Source: Myotis daubentonii
Lineage: Eukaryota; Chordata; Mammalia; Chiroptera; Vespertilionidae
Length of the DNA: 64,000 nucleotides
Direction: 5' to 3'
Assembly (NCBI RefSeq): GCF_963259705.1
Contig: NC_081861.1
Coordinates: 63,738,673-63,802,672 of the forward strand
Part shown: in pieces, positions 46,423 to 56,605 of the stretch
Position numbering within the stretch: the first letter of the stretch is position 1
How the letters are laid out: every line of letters begins with the position of its first letter
Program-made: the position numbers and the translations under genes
Notes under the pieces: generated by a model
What the model saw: the letters and a program-made list of their open reading frames with translations, nothing else
The model's database searches: none
Told to the model about the DNA's origin: nothing

Positions 46423-46470
<48 letters not shown>
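46418..46470. repeat. (TA)n microsatellite at the Helitron 5' edge
   Basis: Alternating TA with a TGTG interruption, merging into the Helitron start. Confidence 0.93.
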
Positions 46471-46471
<1 letters not shown>

Positions 46472-47529
46472 TAATAAAAGAGAAAAATGGTAATTGGCGT
46501 ACGACCACTACCCTTTTCATTGGCTAATCAGCGAGATATGCAAATTAACTGTCAGCCAAGATGGCGGCCGGCAGCCAGGCAGCTTGAAACTAACATGAGG
46601 CTTGGTTGCTTCAGTAACGGAGGAAACCAATGTTCCCTGCCTGCGGCTGCAGGCCTCTGAGCCTGCAGTTTCAAACATTGTAACAAATACAGCCCGGGCT
46701 TCAGCCAGCAGATTCGCAACATTGTAAGCAAAGGCCAGAAACCTACTTTCAGGAGAGGAGGCCTAAGTGCTGGAGCCAAGCCTCAAGCTAAAGCTGGCCC
46801 AGAATAAAAATAAAAAAAAAATAAAAAAAGGAGCGTTTGGGAACTTCAGTCACTCCCAGCCTGAAAACAGCCCTCAGCCCCTCACCCAGGCTGGCCAGGC
46901 ACCCCAGTGGGGACCCCCACCCTGATCCAGGACACCCTTCAGGGCAAACGAGCTGGCACCCACCCGTGTACCAGGCCTCTACTGTATATAGTAAAAGGGT
47001 AATATGCCTCCTGGCCCCGGGATCAACGTGACAGGGGGCAGCGCCCAAACCCCCTGATCGCCCTGTGGCTCTGTATGTGACAGGGGGTGGGGCCACAACC
47101 TCCCTATCCGCCCTGCTCTGTTTGTGACAGGGGAAGGCGCCCCAACCCCCTGATCAGCCCTGCTCTGTGCCTGATAAGGGGGAGTTCCCCAACCCCGATG
47201 GGCCCTGCTCTGTACATGACAGGGTACAGAACCCCAACCCCCTTGGTGGGCCATGCTCTGTGTGTGACAGGGGGTCGCGCCGCAACCTCCCCATCGACCC
47301 TGCCTTGAGTGTGACAGGGGGTGGTGCCCCAACCCCCCAATAGGCCCTGCTCTGAGCCCAACCAGGGGCTGCATCTAGGGATTGGGCCTGCCCTCTGCCA
47401 CCCGGGAGCAGGCCTAAGGCAGCAGGGCGTTATCTCCCGAGGGGTCCCAGACTGTGAGAGGGCACAGGCCGGGCTGAGGGACCCCCCCTCCCCCGCAAGT
47501 GCACAAATTTTTGTGCACCGGGCCTCTAG
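46465..47529 (+). mobile_element. Non-autonomous Helitron (HeliBat type), short copy
   Basis: From CTAATAAAAGAG onward it is a close sibling of the element at 10772. It shares the GGTAATTGGCGTACGACC start, AAGATGGCGGCCGGCAGCC, the AACATGAGGCTTGGTTGC segment, the CCCAGAATAAAAA junction, a single CTGGCCAGGCACCCCAGTGG unit, and the same final palindrome GTGCACAAATTTTTGTGCAC with CTAG at 47526-47529. The canonical 5' TC is TA here, masked by the TA repeat. The GC-rich array is only about 300 bp. No helicase. Confidence 0.92.
46555..46568 (+). promoter_or_regulatory. Candidate YY1-type site in the Helitron
   Basis: CCAAGATGGCGGCC contains AAGATGGCGGC, the strong YY1 motif common just downstream of CpG promoters. 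The matching place in the long copy (10864 onward) reads CCAAGATGGCCACC, a weaker match. Binding is inferred from the motif only. Confidence 0.5.
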
Positions 47530-47541
47530 TATATATATATA

Positions 47542-47624
<83 letters not shown>

Positions 47625-47626
47625 AT
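47530..47626. repeat. (TATATG)n microsatellite at the Helitron 3' edge
   Basis: Begins as TA repeats directly after CTAGT and becomes about thirteen TATATG hexamers. The long open frame through it is an artefact. Confidence 0.95.
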
Positions 47627-48867
47627 CCTAGTTGCTTACTTTTAGTTTTGGTGTGTATCTCATCATGGACCCATAACAAACCATTCACATAAGGGCACCA
47701 GTTTAAGGATTATACTTTGAGTAAATGTCTGACTAAACCAAACTCTTTTGTTTGACACACTAAATTAATACAAAATTTGCAATTAGGTCATGGTCAATAA
47801 TACTTCCTGGCCTGTATCTCTTTAAGGTAACTTTTTGTATTTCTGATCTGATACATTGTGTTGGTATAATTTAGGTCTGAATAGGCAATTTTCTTTCTCT
47901 TATTTTTAACAAATTAAAAATAGACTCATTCTAGCCAAGCTAACAGGACAGTATTTTATTTTATTTTTCTTAGTGAAAAATAATTGTTACAGGCATGTCT
48001 TAATGAACAGTGCATTTTCCCCTTTGTCATCAAACTTACATAAGAAGTTGTCTTATTCTATATTGTGATTGTGGTGGTGGTTATACAACCATATGTATTT
48101 GTCAAAACTCCTAGAACTATGCCCTCAAAAGGAGGCATTTTTACAGTATAGAAATTATCCCAGAATAAAGCTGATTTTAAACAATGCAAATTATAGGGCA
48201 CCTTTCACTGGAATTTCTCATTCAGTGGGTGGAGAGTGCTGGCACCTGTGGGGCTAGAAATATGTGAAGTCTGTTGGCTGCAAGCACCTGCAGTGTCTCC
48301 ACGTGAACCATGCCTTGCCTTAGGAAATAGAAATATTCAAGTCCAGAGCTCAAGCTTCCCCCTCCCCGGGAAAGCGCTATTTGGACAAAGCCAGTTTAGC
48401 GTTTGAGATTTCTTAGCCCCTTTTTGCTCAAGCCTTGCTTTCCTTATTCAATTAGCATTCAGTCAACTCTTGGAAGCCTGTGAGTCATTTTGACCATATA
48501 AGGTGGCTTTGCATATTTCTGGTCTGATCTGTTGGTAAATTTTCCTCATTTGTGACCAAGTTCATGTGGTAGAGGGAGAGGTTGCCAAGAAATATCAGAA
48601 TGTAGACTGCAAAATAGGTGGAGGAAGAAGGCATAGGTGCCATAACTGGGAGGTTTCATGGAAGAGATGGGATTAATCTCATTACCTATGGTTAGGATTT
48701 GTACAGAAAAGTATTCCAGATGGGAAAGTTGAGGCATGCTGCTTAAGCCATTCAGGCTGGACAAGAGGATTACGGTTGGGATATGGTATGTGGGTTAAAG
48801 TGAGAAGAACAGCTTTATTCTGTCAACAATGAGAAGCCATTACAAGTTTTTTTTATAAGGGATATGT
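47627..48867. other. Unique sequence
   Basis: No gene or clear repeat. The last 100 bp (AATGAGAAGCCATTACAAG near 48828) may be degraded L2 in reverse. Confidence 0.4.
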
Positions 48868-49025
48868 AATCCTTGTTCAAAATCCAGCTAAAATTCCACT
48901 TGCTCAAAGCTATACTTAAACTTATATTGTTTAAGACCTGATAGCATTCTATTTACTGTGCATGCTCTTTGTTTTTCTGACTAAACTGTGAGCTCGTATG
49001 GGCAGGAAATCTCTTACTTTTGCTT
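48868..49025 (+). repeat. Possible LINE-2 (L2) fragment
   Basis: CAGCTAAAATTCCACTTGCT and AACTGTGAGCTCGTATGGGC fit L2 3' blocks in degraded form. Confidence 0.45.
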
Positions 49026-49659
49026 GCCCTGGAGAGGGCAGTTCTTACTGAATTAGTCGGAAAGCATTCCTTATTCCTTTAATCCATTGCAGTCTTACAG
49101 GTTGGTGTTTTAACCAGTATCAGATTTTCTCTTTCTTTTTTGAATATTCAATCTGAACCTTGTAAGATTGTGAACTACAGTTAGAAGGCAGCCTAATTAA
49201 TAGTTCCTAGATAATTTACTCTAGTTCATACAAGCCATTGTCATGCCTTTTTCATTTGTTTTAATAGAGATGCCGTGGTGACTCATGTTTATCTTGAGAT
49301 TATATGATCTTGAATCCTTCGTGGGGATTGAGATGTTTGTTGTGAAACAATCTTTGGAAACTTTCCATGAAATACTCCCTGAATGTGGAAACTATGTTAT
49401 GAAGGGCTGGCACCCTGTGGAACAGAGTTGATTCCCTGTGAGGTTTACAGCAAGATTTGAATTTTTTTCACAACTCAATCTGCGGAACAGCCTTGTCATG
49501 TCTCAGTGGTTACTCTTGGTTGCCAACCTTAAGCTGTAAGCAGAAAATTTTGTGGTAACAATTTTTGGTGGGCCACCTTTAAGTTTGCAGAGAAATAAAT
49601 AATCTACCAAGGACTTTCTCTCCTTTAGAGAAAAAAAGGGAATGGAGAGAAAGTTCTTA
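49026..49659. other. Unique sequence
   Basis: Nothing recognised. Confidence 0.4.
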
Positions 49660-49920
49660 GAGTTTCCCCATGTCAGAATGTCCTACTCTCCCATCCTTCC
49701 GTTCCCAAGACTGTGTTGAGTGAGCCTCCTCAGTATGTTCTCAGCACCCTACGATTATCCTTTCAAAGCACTTATTTCTACGTGGTATTGACATTGTGGA
49801 CTATTGTACATTGTGTAAGCTTTTCCAGGTGGGAACTAATTCTCAGTCACTTCCGGATTACAAAGGTTAGCAGAGCCTCTGCTTCATGGTGGCTAGTTAA
49901 TGAATATTTGTTGAATTGAA
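49660..49920 (+). repeat. LINE-2 (L2) 3' end
   Basis: The final GAATATTTGTTGAATTGAAC is the L2 terminus; upstream TGTAAGCTTTTCCAGGTGGG fits the preceding block. Confidence 0.55.
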
Positions 49921-49924
49921 CTAA

Positions 49925-50165
49925 GACTAATAATATTCATAACAATAATAGCTAACATAGAGGGCAATTACTCTTTACCAAGCACTGCTTTAAGGACTTG
50001 GCACCAGTTAATTCATTTAAACCTCCCTACAATCCTATTCAAATTATACAAATCAGAAAAATAACAGTGAAGCTGAGTATCAGGTGTGTTTAAGATGGTG
50101 AAGCTGGTGAGTAGCAAAGGCAGGATTCAAACCTGTGCCTTCGGAGCCTTAATCACTATGCCATA
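49925..50165 (-). repeat. MIR SINE
   Basis: Plus-strand CAAGCACTGCTTTAAGGACT, AGTTAATTCATTTAAACCTC, AGGATTCAAACCTGTGCCTT and TTAATCACTATGCCATA are the reversed MIR blocks out to its 5' end. Confidence 0.8.
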
Positions 50166-50301
50166 TATATGTTTGTTGAGGTCATCTGACTATTTATTTA
50201 TTTATTTTCTAGTTGAGAATTCCAAAGTAGTGTTTTATTTTTTTAAATTAAATTCTTTGTTGTTAAAAGTATTACAAATATGTCCATTTTAAAATCAGAT
50301 T

Positions 50302-50336
50302 TGTGTGTGTGTCTGTGTGTGTGTGTGTGTGTGTGT
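50302..50336. repeat. (GT)n microsatellite
   Basis: About 35 bp of GT with a single TCT interruption. Confidence 0.95.
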
Positions 50337-50339
50337 TGA

Positions 50340-50665
50340 GTTGCATGATTTTTTAATATATATATTGGATATTAACCCCTTATTGAATATATAATTTGCA
50401 AACATCTTCTTCCATTTAGCAGGTTGCCAGGTAATATGTTCTTTGTTCATCTCCCTATTGATGAACATTTAGGTTATTTCCTTTCTTTTTTTTTTTTTTT
50501 TTGCTACTATAGAGAATACTGTAGGACATGTTTGAATATGCCTATTTCTCCAGAGTTGTTGAGAAGGAACTGCTGATCCATAGGATGCATGCATTTTTAC
50601 TGTAATAGACATGGCCAAATTGTCTTCACAAATGTCTGTGACAGCGAAACTAGTAGTTTCTCTAC
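50340..50665 (-). repeat. Old LINE-1 3' fragment
   Basis: TTGGATATTAACCCCTTATT, TTTGCAAACATCTTCTTCCA, TTGATGAACATTTAGGTTAT and ATGGCCAAATTGTCTTCACA are reversed L1M 3' blocks. A T run at 50486-50503 lies inside. Confidence 0.7.
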
Positions 50666-51090
50666 ACAAAAGACAACTTGAATAAATGGAGATACATGCC
50701 ATGGTCCTAGATGGAAACTCTCAATTTTCTAATGATGGCAGTTCTCATTAAATTAATCTCTAAGTCCTATGTAGTTTCAGTTAAAGCCCACAGGAAATGT
50801 GTGATGGAGTTTGACAGACTGATTGCAATTTTTTAAGAGGTAGAGAAAATAAGCGAGAAGAGTTGAGAAATTATTTTTTTTGGGGGGTGGGAATAATAAA
50901 AACAGAAGGAATGATACTGTTACCATGAGTAGTGGAGGAAGATATTGGGGAAGAGATGATAGGGGCAGAGAAGAAATAAAGAAAGGCTACCAAATCAAGC
51001 AATTCTCATGCTATATATTATAAAGCAAACCTGTAGAATATAATTTTTACCTTTAGTGCTATTACAAATATGTAAAATTTGAATATGCAT
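50666..51090. other. Unique sequence
   Basis: Nothing recognised. Confidence 0.4.
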
Positions 51091-51101
51091 ATAAACAATG
51101 A

Positions 51102-51332
51102 CTGTTGCCCTGGCTTGTTTGGCTTGTGGATAGAGCGTCAGCCTGTGGACTGAAGGGTCCTGGCTTCAATTCTGCTCAAGGGCACATGCCTGGGTTGCAG
51201 GCTCAATCCCCAGTGGGGGATATGCAGGAGGCAGCCAATCAATGATTCTCTCCCATCATTGATGTTTCTCTCTCTCCCTCTACATTCCTCTCTGAATTCA
51301 ATAAAAATAATTAATAAATAAATAAATATAAA
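51102..51332 (+). repeat. Ves SINE with 11-bp target-site duplication
   Basis: CCCTGGCTTGTTTGGCTTGT (A-box side), GGCTTCAATTCTGC (altered B box), GCAGGAGGCAGCCAATCAAT and an AATAAATAAATAAATA tail. ATAAACAATGA lies at 51091-51101 and 51333-51343. Confidence 0.93.
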
Positions 51333-51559
51333 ATAAACAATGATTAGAAGGAAACCTGGCTAAGTGAAAATATTGACTTGGTTAGCTGATGGGATTATGG
51401 ACAATTCTTGTTTTGGAATACAGCCATTTTAATATATTTTTCTATAATGTATACAAATATAAACATGATCAAGAACCTTCAAGAAGATCTTATTTTCTTA
51501 TTTTCAATATTATTCCATCTTCTTCCTACACAATATTACCTATGACAATTCAGGTTGCA

Positions 51560-51860
51560 TTGATTCAGATGTCACTGATTCTTGTTTCGTTAGCTCAATG
51601 TTTTACTTTCTGGAAACTGTTGAGAGTTTTTTTTCTCTATTGTGTTCTGAAATTTCACCACAATGTGACTGGGTATGGGTCTTTATTCATACATCCTGCT
51701 TGACACCTGATGGGCCTTTTAAATCTAATGTCTTTCTTTAGTTCTGGGAAATGTTCTTTTATTATTGCTTTGTCTATTCCTTCCTACCTATTCTTTCTAT
51801 CTCTTCTTTTTCATTTGGCCCTGAGAGTAGATGAATGTTGTAATTTCCAGATATATATTC
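51560..51860 (-). repeat. Possible HAL1/L1 ORF1 relic
   Basis: Plus-strand TTTCTTTAGTTCTGGGAAAT and TTTTATTATTGCTTTGTCTA resemble the reverse complement of HAL1/L1 ORF1 text. No frame survives. Confidence 0.4.
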
Positions 51861-52287
51861 TCTATCTCCCATCCTTTCTTCCTTGTTGTTCTCCTGCATT
51901 GCATTCTGAGACACACATTAGTTTTATTGAGGTGGAGCTAATGACTAGAAGTGGACAGTCTAAGGAAGGTGTCTGGGGTATTGTTATATTTCTGTTTCTT
52001 GATCTTGGGCTGGTTACATTTCTTGATCTTGGGCATTTGTTCAATTTGTGAAAAATTCTTGAAGCATTATACTTCTGATATATGCACTTATTTCAATAAA
52101 AAAAAATTTAAAAAATAATAACTTGAAAAGTTTTAGGGCCTGAAAAAGATGAAATTGCCATCTGCTGAAATGAAGCAGGCTGTAGGTAGAGTAGGTCTGG
52201 GGAGATCAAGAGTTTGGGTTCAGACAGGTTGAGTTTGAGCTGTCTCTTAGGTATGTAGGAAGGGATTTCAATTATTGTGTTCAATCC
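51861..52287. other. Unique sequence
   Basis: A short duplicated phrase TTCTTGATCTTGGGC occurs at about 51996 and 52020. Otherwise nothing recognised. Confidence 0.4.
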
Positions 52288-52295
52288 TTCTAATA

Positions 52296-52518
52296 CAGCG
52301 GTTCTCAACCTGTGGGTCGCGACCCCTTTGGGGGTTGAACGACCCTTTCACAGGGGTTGCCTAAGACCATCGGAAAACACCTATATAATTACATATTGTT
52401 TTTGTGATTAATCACTATGCTTTAATTATGTTCAATTTGTAACAATGAAATTGGGGGTCACCACAACATGAGGAACTGTATCAAAGGGTCACGGCATTAG
52501 GAAGGTTGAGAACCACTG
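52296..52518 (+). mobile_element. SPIN-type hAT element, intact ends, perfect 8-bp duplication
   Basis: Starts CAGCGGTTCTCAACCTGTGG and ends GGTTGAGAACCACTG. TTCTAATA lies at 52288-52295 and 52519-52526, a perfect 8-bp hAT duplication. The 223-bp body is non-coding. SPIN (Space Invaders) elements are known for patchy spread across tetrapods attributed to horizontal transfer. Confidence 0.95.
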
Positions 52519-52646
52519 TTCTAATAGGTTATCTGCTATAACAAAATACCACAGATATGGTGGCTAAAATACAACAGAAATTTATTTCTCACAATTCTGG
52601 AGACTGAAAGTCTGAGACCAGAGTGCCAGCATGGTTGGGTGAGAGC
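52519..52646 (-). mobile_element. MaLR LTR 3' part, left of an inserted LTR
   Basis: Plus-strand GCTATAACAAAATACCACAG, CAACAGAAATTTATTTCTCA and CTGGAGACTGAAAGTCTGAG are the reversed 3' end of a MaLR LTR. It is cut at 52647 by another LTR and may resume at 53083. Confidence 0.7.
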
Positions 52647-53082
52647 TGTTAACCTAAAAATAAAAGGCCAAACTGAGAGGCAACAAGTATTTATTTGAGA
52701 TAAAAAAGAATTGCTATTCTGGAAACACTGATTCAGGCAGAAGCCCAAATGGTGTTCCAATTTGGAGACAAAAGCAAGGGGTATTTATGAGAAATGGAAG
52801 TGGGAAGAATGACATCAATAGAAGGAAGGCATTTTTATTGGTGCAGATAGCTAGCTGTGATTTTAATTCTCAACAATGTTTTTAATTTTCAGTGCGGTAG
52901 TCATATCTACTTGCTTGTTATCCTTGCGAACAGTTCTTCAAGGCTCAAGGTTGTTTTAGGCTCAGTCCAAAGGTCATTTTACCCTGTTTTAACTTTTCTA
53001 CAGTTTGAGACATGCAAGTAGCTCCTCTGGGATGACAGCTCTGACTCCATTTCCCAGTGTCTCAGTGCTTATAATGTTTACA
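52647..53082 (-). mobile_element. ERV solo LTR with 4-bp duplication
   Basis: On the minus strand it starts TGTAAACATTATAAGC and ends TTTAGGTTAACA. It has a TATA-like CATAAATACC and an AATAAATA poly(A) signal in LTR order. GAGC lies on both sides (52643-52646 and 53083-53086), a 4-bp duplication as for class I ERVs. It is 436 bp with no internal viral sequence. Confidence 0.8.
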
Positions 53083-53245
53083 GAGCCCTCTCTCCGGTCA
53101 TGGTAGGGGCATTGCATGGCGGTCAAATGTCCTGGCTGCTCATTCTGCAGGGCTCAAGTCTGTTATCATTTGGTAGCTCATGCTCTGCAATCTTTGCTCT
53201 AGAAGCACTCCTGAAGCCCTACTCACCAGGAGCCTCTCCTGTGCA
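53083..53245 (-). mobile_element. Possible continuation of the MaLR LTR
   Basis: GAGCCCTCTCTCC after the solo LTR continues the expected reversed MaLR text (GAGAGCCCTCTTCC type). Later bases are too diverged to be sure. Confidence 0.4.
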
Positions 53246-53250
53246 TCTCT

Positions 53251-53313
53251 CTCCCTCTCCCTCCCTCCCTCCCTCCCTCCCTCCCTCCCTCCCTCCCTCC
53301 CTCCCTCCCTCCC
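53251..53313. repeat. (CCCT)n microsatellite
   Basis: About 60 bp of CCCT repeats. The Gly/Glu/Arg-repeat and Pro/Ser-repeat open frames over it are artefacts. Confidence 0.95.
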
Positions 53314-53454
53314 ATCTTTCCTTCCAGTTTTTTTTTTCTTTAATTTGATCCCATCTGACTTCTATCTTTTGGGCATTTATTTTTCCAATCCTCAAGTGCA
53401 CCTGCTCTTATTTCCTAGTGTGTCATAACTAGTCAATTGCCTCATTCACTTTTT

Positions 53455-53487
53455 ATAAAAATACATTTTTATTCATTTTAGAGAGGA

Positions 53488-53538
<51 letters not shown>

Positions 53539-53694
53539 AACATTAACCATGAGAGAGAATCATTGATTGGCTACTCCCTGCATGCCCCACACTGGGGATC
53601 CAGCCCACAACCTGGGCATGTGCCCTGACCGGGAACTGAACCATGACCTCCGGGTTCATAGTCCAACGCTTAACCTCTGAGCCACACCGGTCAA
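53455..53694 (-). repeat. Ves SINE with expanded (GA)n
   Basis: Reverse-complement Ves; the usual CT stretch is expanded to about 44 bp of GA (53491-53534). 5' side CTGAGCCACACCGGTCAA. The duplication is CTCATTCACTTTTT at 53441-53454 and CTCACTCACTTTTT from 53695, one mismatch. Confidence 0.93.
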
Positions 53695-54076
53695 CTCACT
53701 CACTTTTTTTTTTAATATATTTTTTATTGATTAAGATATTACATATGTGTCCTTATCCCCACGTTACCCCCTACCCCCCCCCCTCCGCTCATGCCCTCAC
53801 GCCCGCCCCCCGTTGTCCGTGTCCATTGGTTAAGCCTATATGCTTGCATATAAGTCCTTTGGTTGATCTTTCACCCTTACCGCCACCCTCCCCTACCTTC
53901 CCTCCAAGGCCCGACAGTCCAATCAATGCCTCTCCGTCTCTGGATCAGTCCATGTTCATCAGTTTATGTTGTTCATTATATTCCACAAATGAGTGAGATC
54001 ATGTGGTATTTATCCGCTCTCCAGTTCCATCCATGCTGTGGCAAATGGTAAGAGTTCCTTTTTCTTCTTCCTCTTC

Positions 54077-54943
54077 TTAAAGAATACCTTTCAGCATTTC
54101 ATATAATGCTGGTTTGGTTGTAATGAACTCCTTTAGCTTTTTCTTATCTGTGAAGCTCTTTATCTGACCTTCAATTCTGAATCATAGCTTTGCTGGATAA
54201 AGTAATCTTGGTTGTAGGTTCTTGCTATTCATCACTTTGAATATTTCTTGCCACTCTCTTCTGGCCTGCATGGTTTCTGTTGAGAAATGAGTTGACAGTC
54301 GTATGGGTACTCCCTTGTAGGTAACTGACTTTCTTTCTCTTGCTGCTTTTAAGATTCTCTCTTTGTCTTTTGCTCTTGGCATTTTAATTATGATGTGTCT
54401 TGGTGTGGTCCTCTTTGGGTTCCTTTTGTTTGGGGTTCTCTGCGCTTCCTGGACTTGTAAGTCTATTTCTTTCACCAGGTAGGGGAAGTTTTCTGTCATT
54501 ATTTCTTCAAATAGGTTTTCAATATCTTGCCCTCTCTCTTCTTCTGGTACCCCTATAATTCTGATGTTAGTACGCTTGAAGTTGTCCCAGAGGCTCCTTA
54601 CACTGTCTTCATATTTTTGGAATCTTTTTTCTTTTTTCTTTTTCGGTTGGGTATTTTTTGTTTCTTTGTATTTCAAATCTTTGACTTGATTCTTGGGATC
54701 CTCTTGTCTGCTGTTGGATCTCTGTATATTATTCTTTTTTTCAGTCAGTGTATGCTTAATTTCTAGTTGGTCCTTTTTCATATCCTCGAGGGTCTCACTA
54801 GATTTCTTGAGGGTCTCACTAAATTTATCGGCGGTTTCCATAAAATTCTTGAAAAACCTTATAAACGTGGTTTTGAACTCTATATCCAGTCGTTTGCTTT
54901 CCTCCATTTCTGTCATTTGTGACCTGTTTCTTTGTCTCCGCAT
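54077..54943 (-). pseudogene. LINE-1 ORF1 in the half-L1, one premature stop
   Basis: An ORF1p of about 288 codons. Start MRRQRNRSQMTEMEESKRL, a long Lys/Glu coiled coil (about residues 30-115), the RRM with TNIRIIGVPEEER (about 130), and the C-terminal domain with DKERILKAARE, YKGVPIRLSTHFS and LQPRLLYPAKL. A TGA at 54182-54184 replaces a Ser codon 35 codons before the natural end at 54077; past it the frame continues FRIEGQIKSFTDKKK and ends KGIL. There is no frameshift, so a 253-residue protein is still encoded, lacking the last part of the RNA-binding C-terminal domain. Its N-terminal text differs clearly from the ORF1 at 36227. Confidence 0.93.
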
Positions 54944-56033
54944 TTTTTATGCTTCCCTGTGTTGGTAGAGTGGTTTTGTATGCTAGGTGTCCTGTAGGGC
55001 CCAGTGGCTCAGCTTCCCCCGTTACCTGAGGTGGACACTCTTGGTGCACCCCCTTGTGGGCTTTGTGCACAGTCTTGTTGTAGTTATGCCTTGATTGTTG
55101 TAGGATCACTGGGAGGAATTGACCTCCAGGCCAATTGGCAGTGAGAATCGGCTGTGTCTGCAGTGGGAGAACTTCTGTGCTGAAGACACCCTTCTGGGGC
55201 AAGACTTGCTTCAGTGGGGCTTTGGTGCTCACTGAGTCTGCCCCCTGGGTGTGTCCCTTATGGATCTGAGGAGTTGTAATCCGGATGGTCCCCCTCTGAC
55301 CACTGGGTACCCTGGCTCTTGGAGGTTACCCAGCAGGAGCTATGAAGAGAACTGCAGATTCCCCTTCCTTTTCTGGAGTTTGGAGGTGCCCTGATGAGGC
55401 CCAGCTGTGAAGCAATGCAAGCTGCTGTGGGGCCTTGGGCCTTTTCTTGGAAGTTCTGGGTCTGTGGCCCAGCTGCAGTTTGTTAGGTAATTTTCAAGTT
55501 GCAAAGGGCCAGGGCATTCATATGCAAAAGCCTCTGCAGCAGCCTTGGTGGGGCGGGGTCTCAGGGAATCAAAGGGCGGAGCAAGGAACTATGGCGGATT
55601 CTCAGCCCTGCCCTAAGGGTCCGTGCATCTCAGTGTCCTGGTAATCGGTAATCGCTGCTAGCAACTCTGAGGGAAAGCTGCCCTTGAGTTCCGAGTTCTG
55701 CCCACTGCCAGACAGTCCAGTTTCTCCCCGTATGAGTCCTGGGTCCCCAGAGACTTCCCGGAACCAGAGTTCAGAGCAGTCGGGAGCTTGTGACTCCCTC
55801 CCGATTCAAAAAGACAGCCGTGTCCTCAGGTACCAGCCCCTTTCCGCGCACTCTTGAGCCTCTGTACCTTTGCACTTTACTTCTGCAGCTCCTGACCCTC
55901 AATGTGCTTTTCTCTTTCCTTCTAGTTGTAGAATTTCCACTCCACCAGCCTTCCTGTAAGTTTTGGATGATGTTCATTTTGTCTTTTTATTGTATTTTGA
56001 AGTTGTTGTAGGAGGCAGCAATTTCGGTGTTTC

Positions 56034-56051
56034 CCTATGCCTCCATCTTAG
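56034..56051 (-). promoter_or_regulatory. Candidate YY1-type site at the L1 5' end
   Basis: On the minus strand, AACTAAGATGGAGGCATA lies within the first 30 bp of the element. AAGATGGMGGC near the 5' end is a known YY1-binding feature that sets L1 start position in human; here it is inferred by motif and place. Confidence 0.45.
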
Positions 56052-56074
56052 TTTCTCCACCTCACTCACTTTTT

Positions 56075-56419
56075 GAAACCTGTTTCCTTACCTATAAAAT
56101 GTGCCAAGGCCTGCTTAACTCATGGATTTAGAGAAGCAAATGAGGTTATATAAAGTAAGGCCCTTTGTAAATTATACACTCTATAGAAATGTTCATTTTA
56201 TGTTAGCTCTTACTTTTAATCTTTTAAGGAGTAAGTGAATTCATTAGTTGGACATATGGACTCTGTTCTGTTTTCTAAATGTGATTGTTTCAGGGACTTT
56301 AGACAGTCTGCATTTTAGTGGTGACCTACTTGACATCTCCAACTGTGGTTAGTAGGGCTATGAGAAGTGGGACCAAGGGTACTTAGACCCATTTCTTACC
56401 TCAAGTTCTTTTCTGGCAA
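56075..56419. other. Unique sequence
   Basis: Nothing recognised. Confidence 0.4.
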
Positions 56420-56605
56420 ATGACACATTGAGTTTAAAACAGTGCACCTCCTTATTACCCTTTTATAAATGTTTATGAGTCATCTCCCACCAAACTATTA
56501 GCTGCTTAAGGACAAGGATCAAACCTCCCTCATTGTGGTATCCTTAGTGTCTTACAAAGCATCTGGCACATAGTAGGCATTCATTTCATATTTACTTTTT
56601 GAACA
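56420..56605 (+). repeat. LINE-2 (L2) 3' end
   Basis: TATTAGCTGCTTAAGGACAA, GCATCTGGCACATAGTAGGC and ATTCATTTCATATTTAC follow the L2 terminus. Confidence 0.6.

Larger units (their letters stand above)
53709..56060 (-). mobile_element. Half-LINE-1: 5' UTR, ORF1 and 3' UTR, ORF2 deleted
   Basis: Read on the minus strand: a 1.1-kb GC-richer 5' UTR starting GTGGAGAAACTAAGATGGAG (56060 downward), a complete-length ORF1 (54943-54077), then only about 45 bp later a stretch matching the last codons of ORF2 (GGAACTCTTACCATTTGC), followed by the L1 3' UTR and A tail. Nearly all 3.8 kb of ORF2 is gone. CTCACTCACTTTTT lies at 53695-53708 and 56061-56074, a perfect 14-bp duplication, so the element inserted as one piece already, or lost ORF2 later. 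It needs ORF2p in trans. Confidence 0.94.

Noticed and set aside
47321..47692. 123-codon plus frame and 194-codon minus frame spanning the Helitron end
   Set aside because: They run through the TATATG microsatellite (Ile/Cys and His/Ile repeats) and the GC-rich array.
53100..53428. Pro/Ser-repeat protein and Glu/Gly/Arg-repeat protein frames
   Set aside because: They are translations of the CCCT microsatellite.
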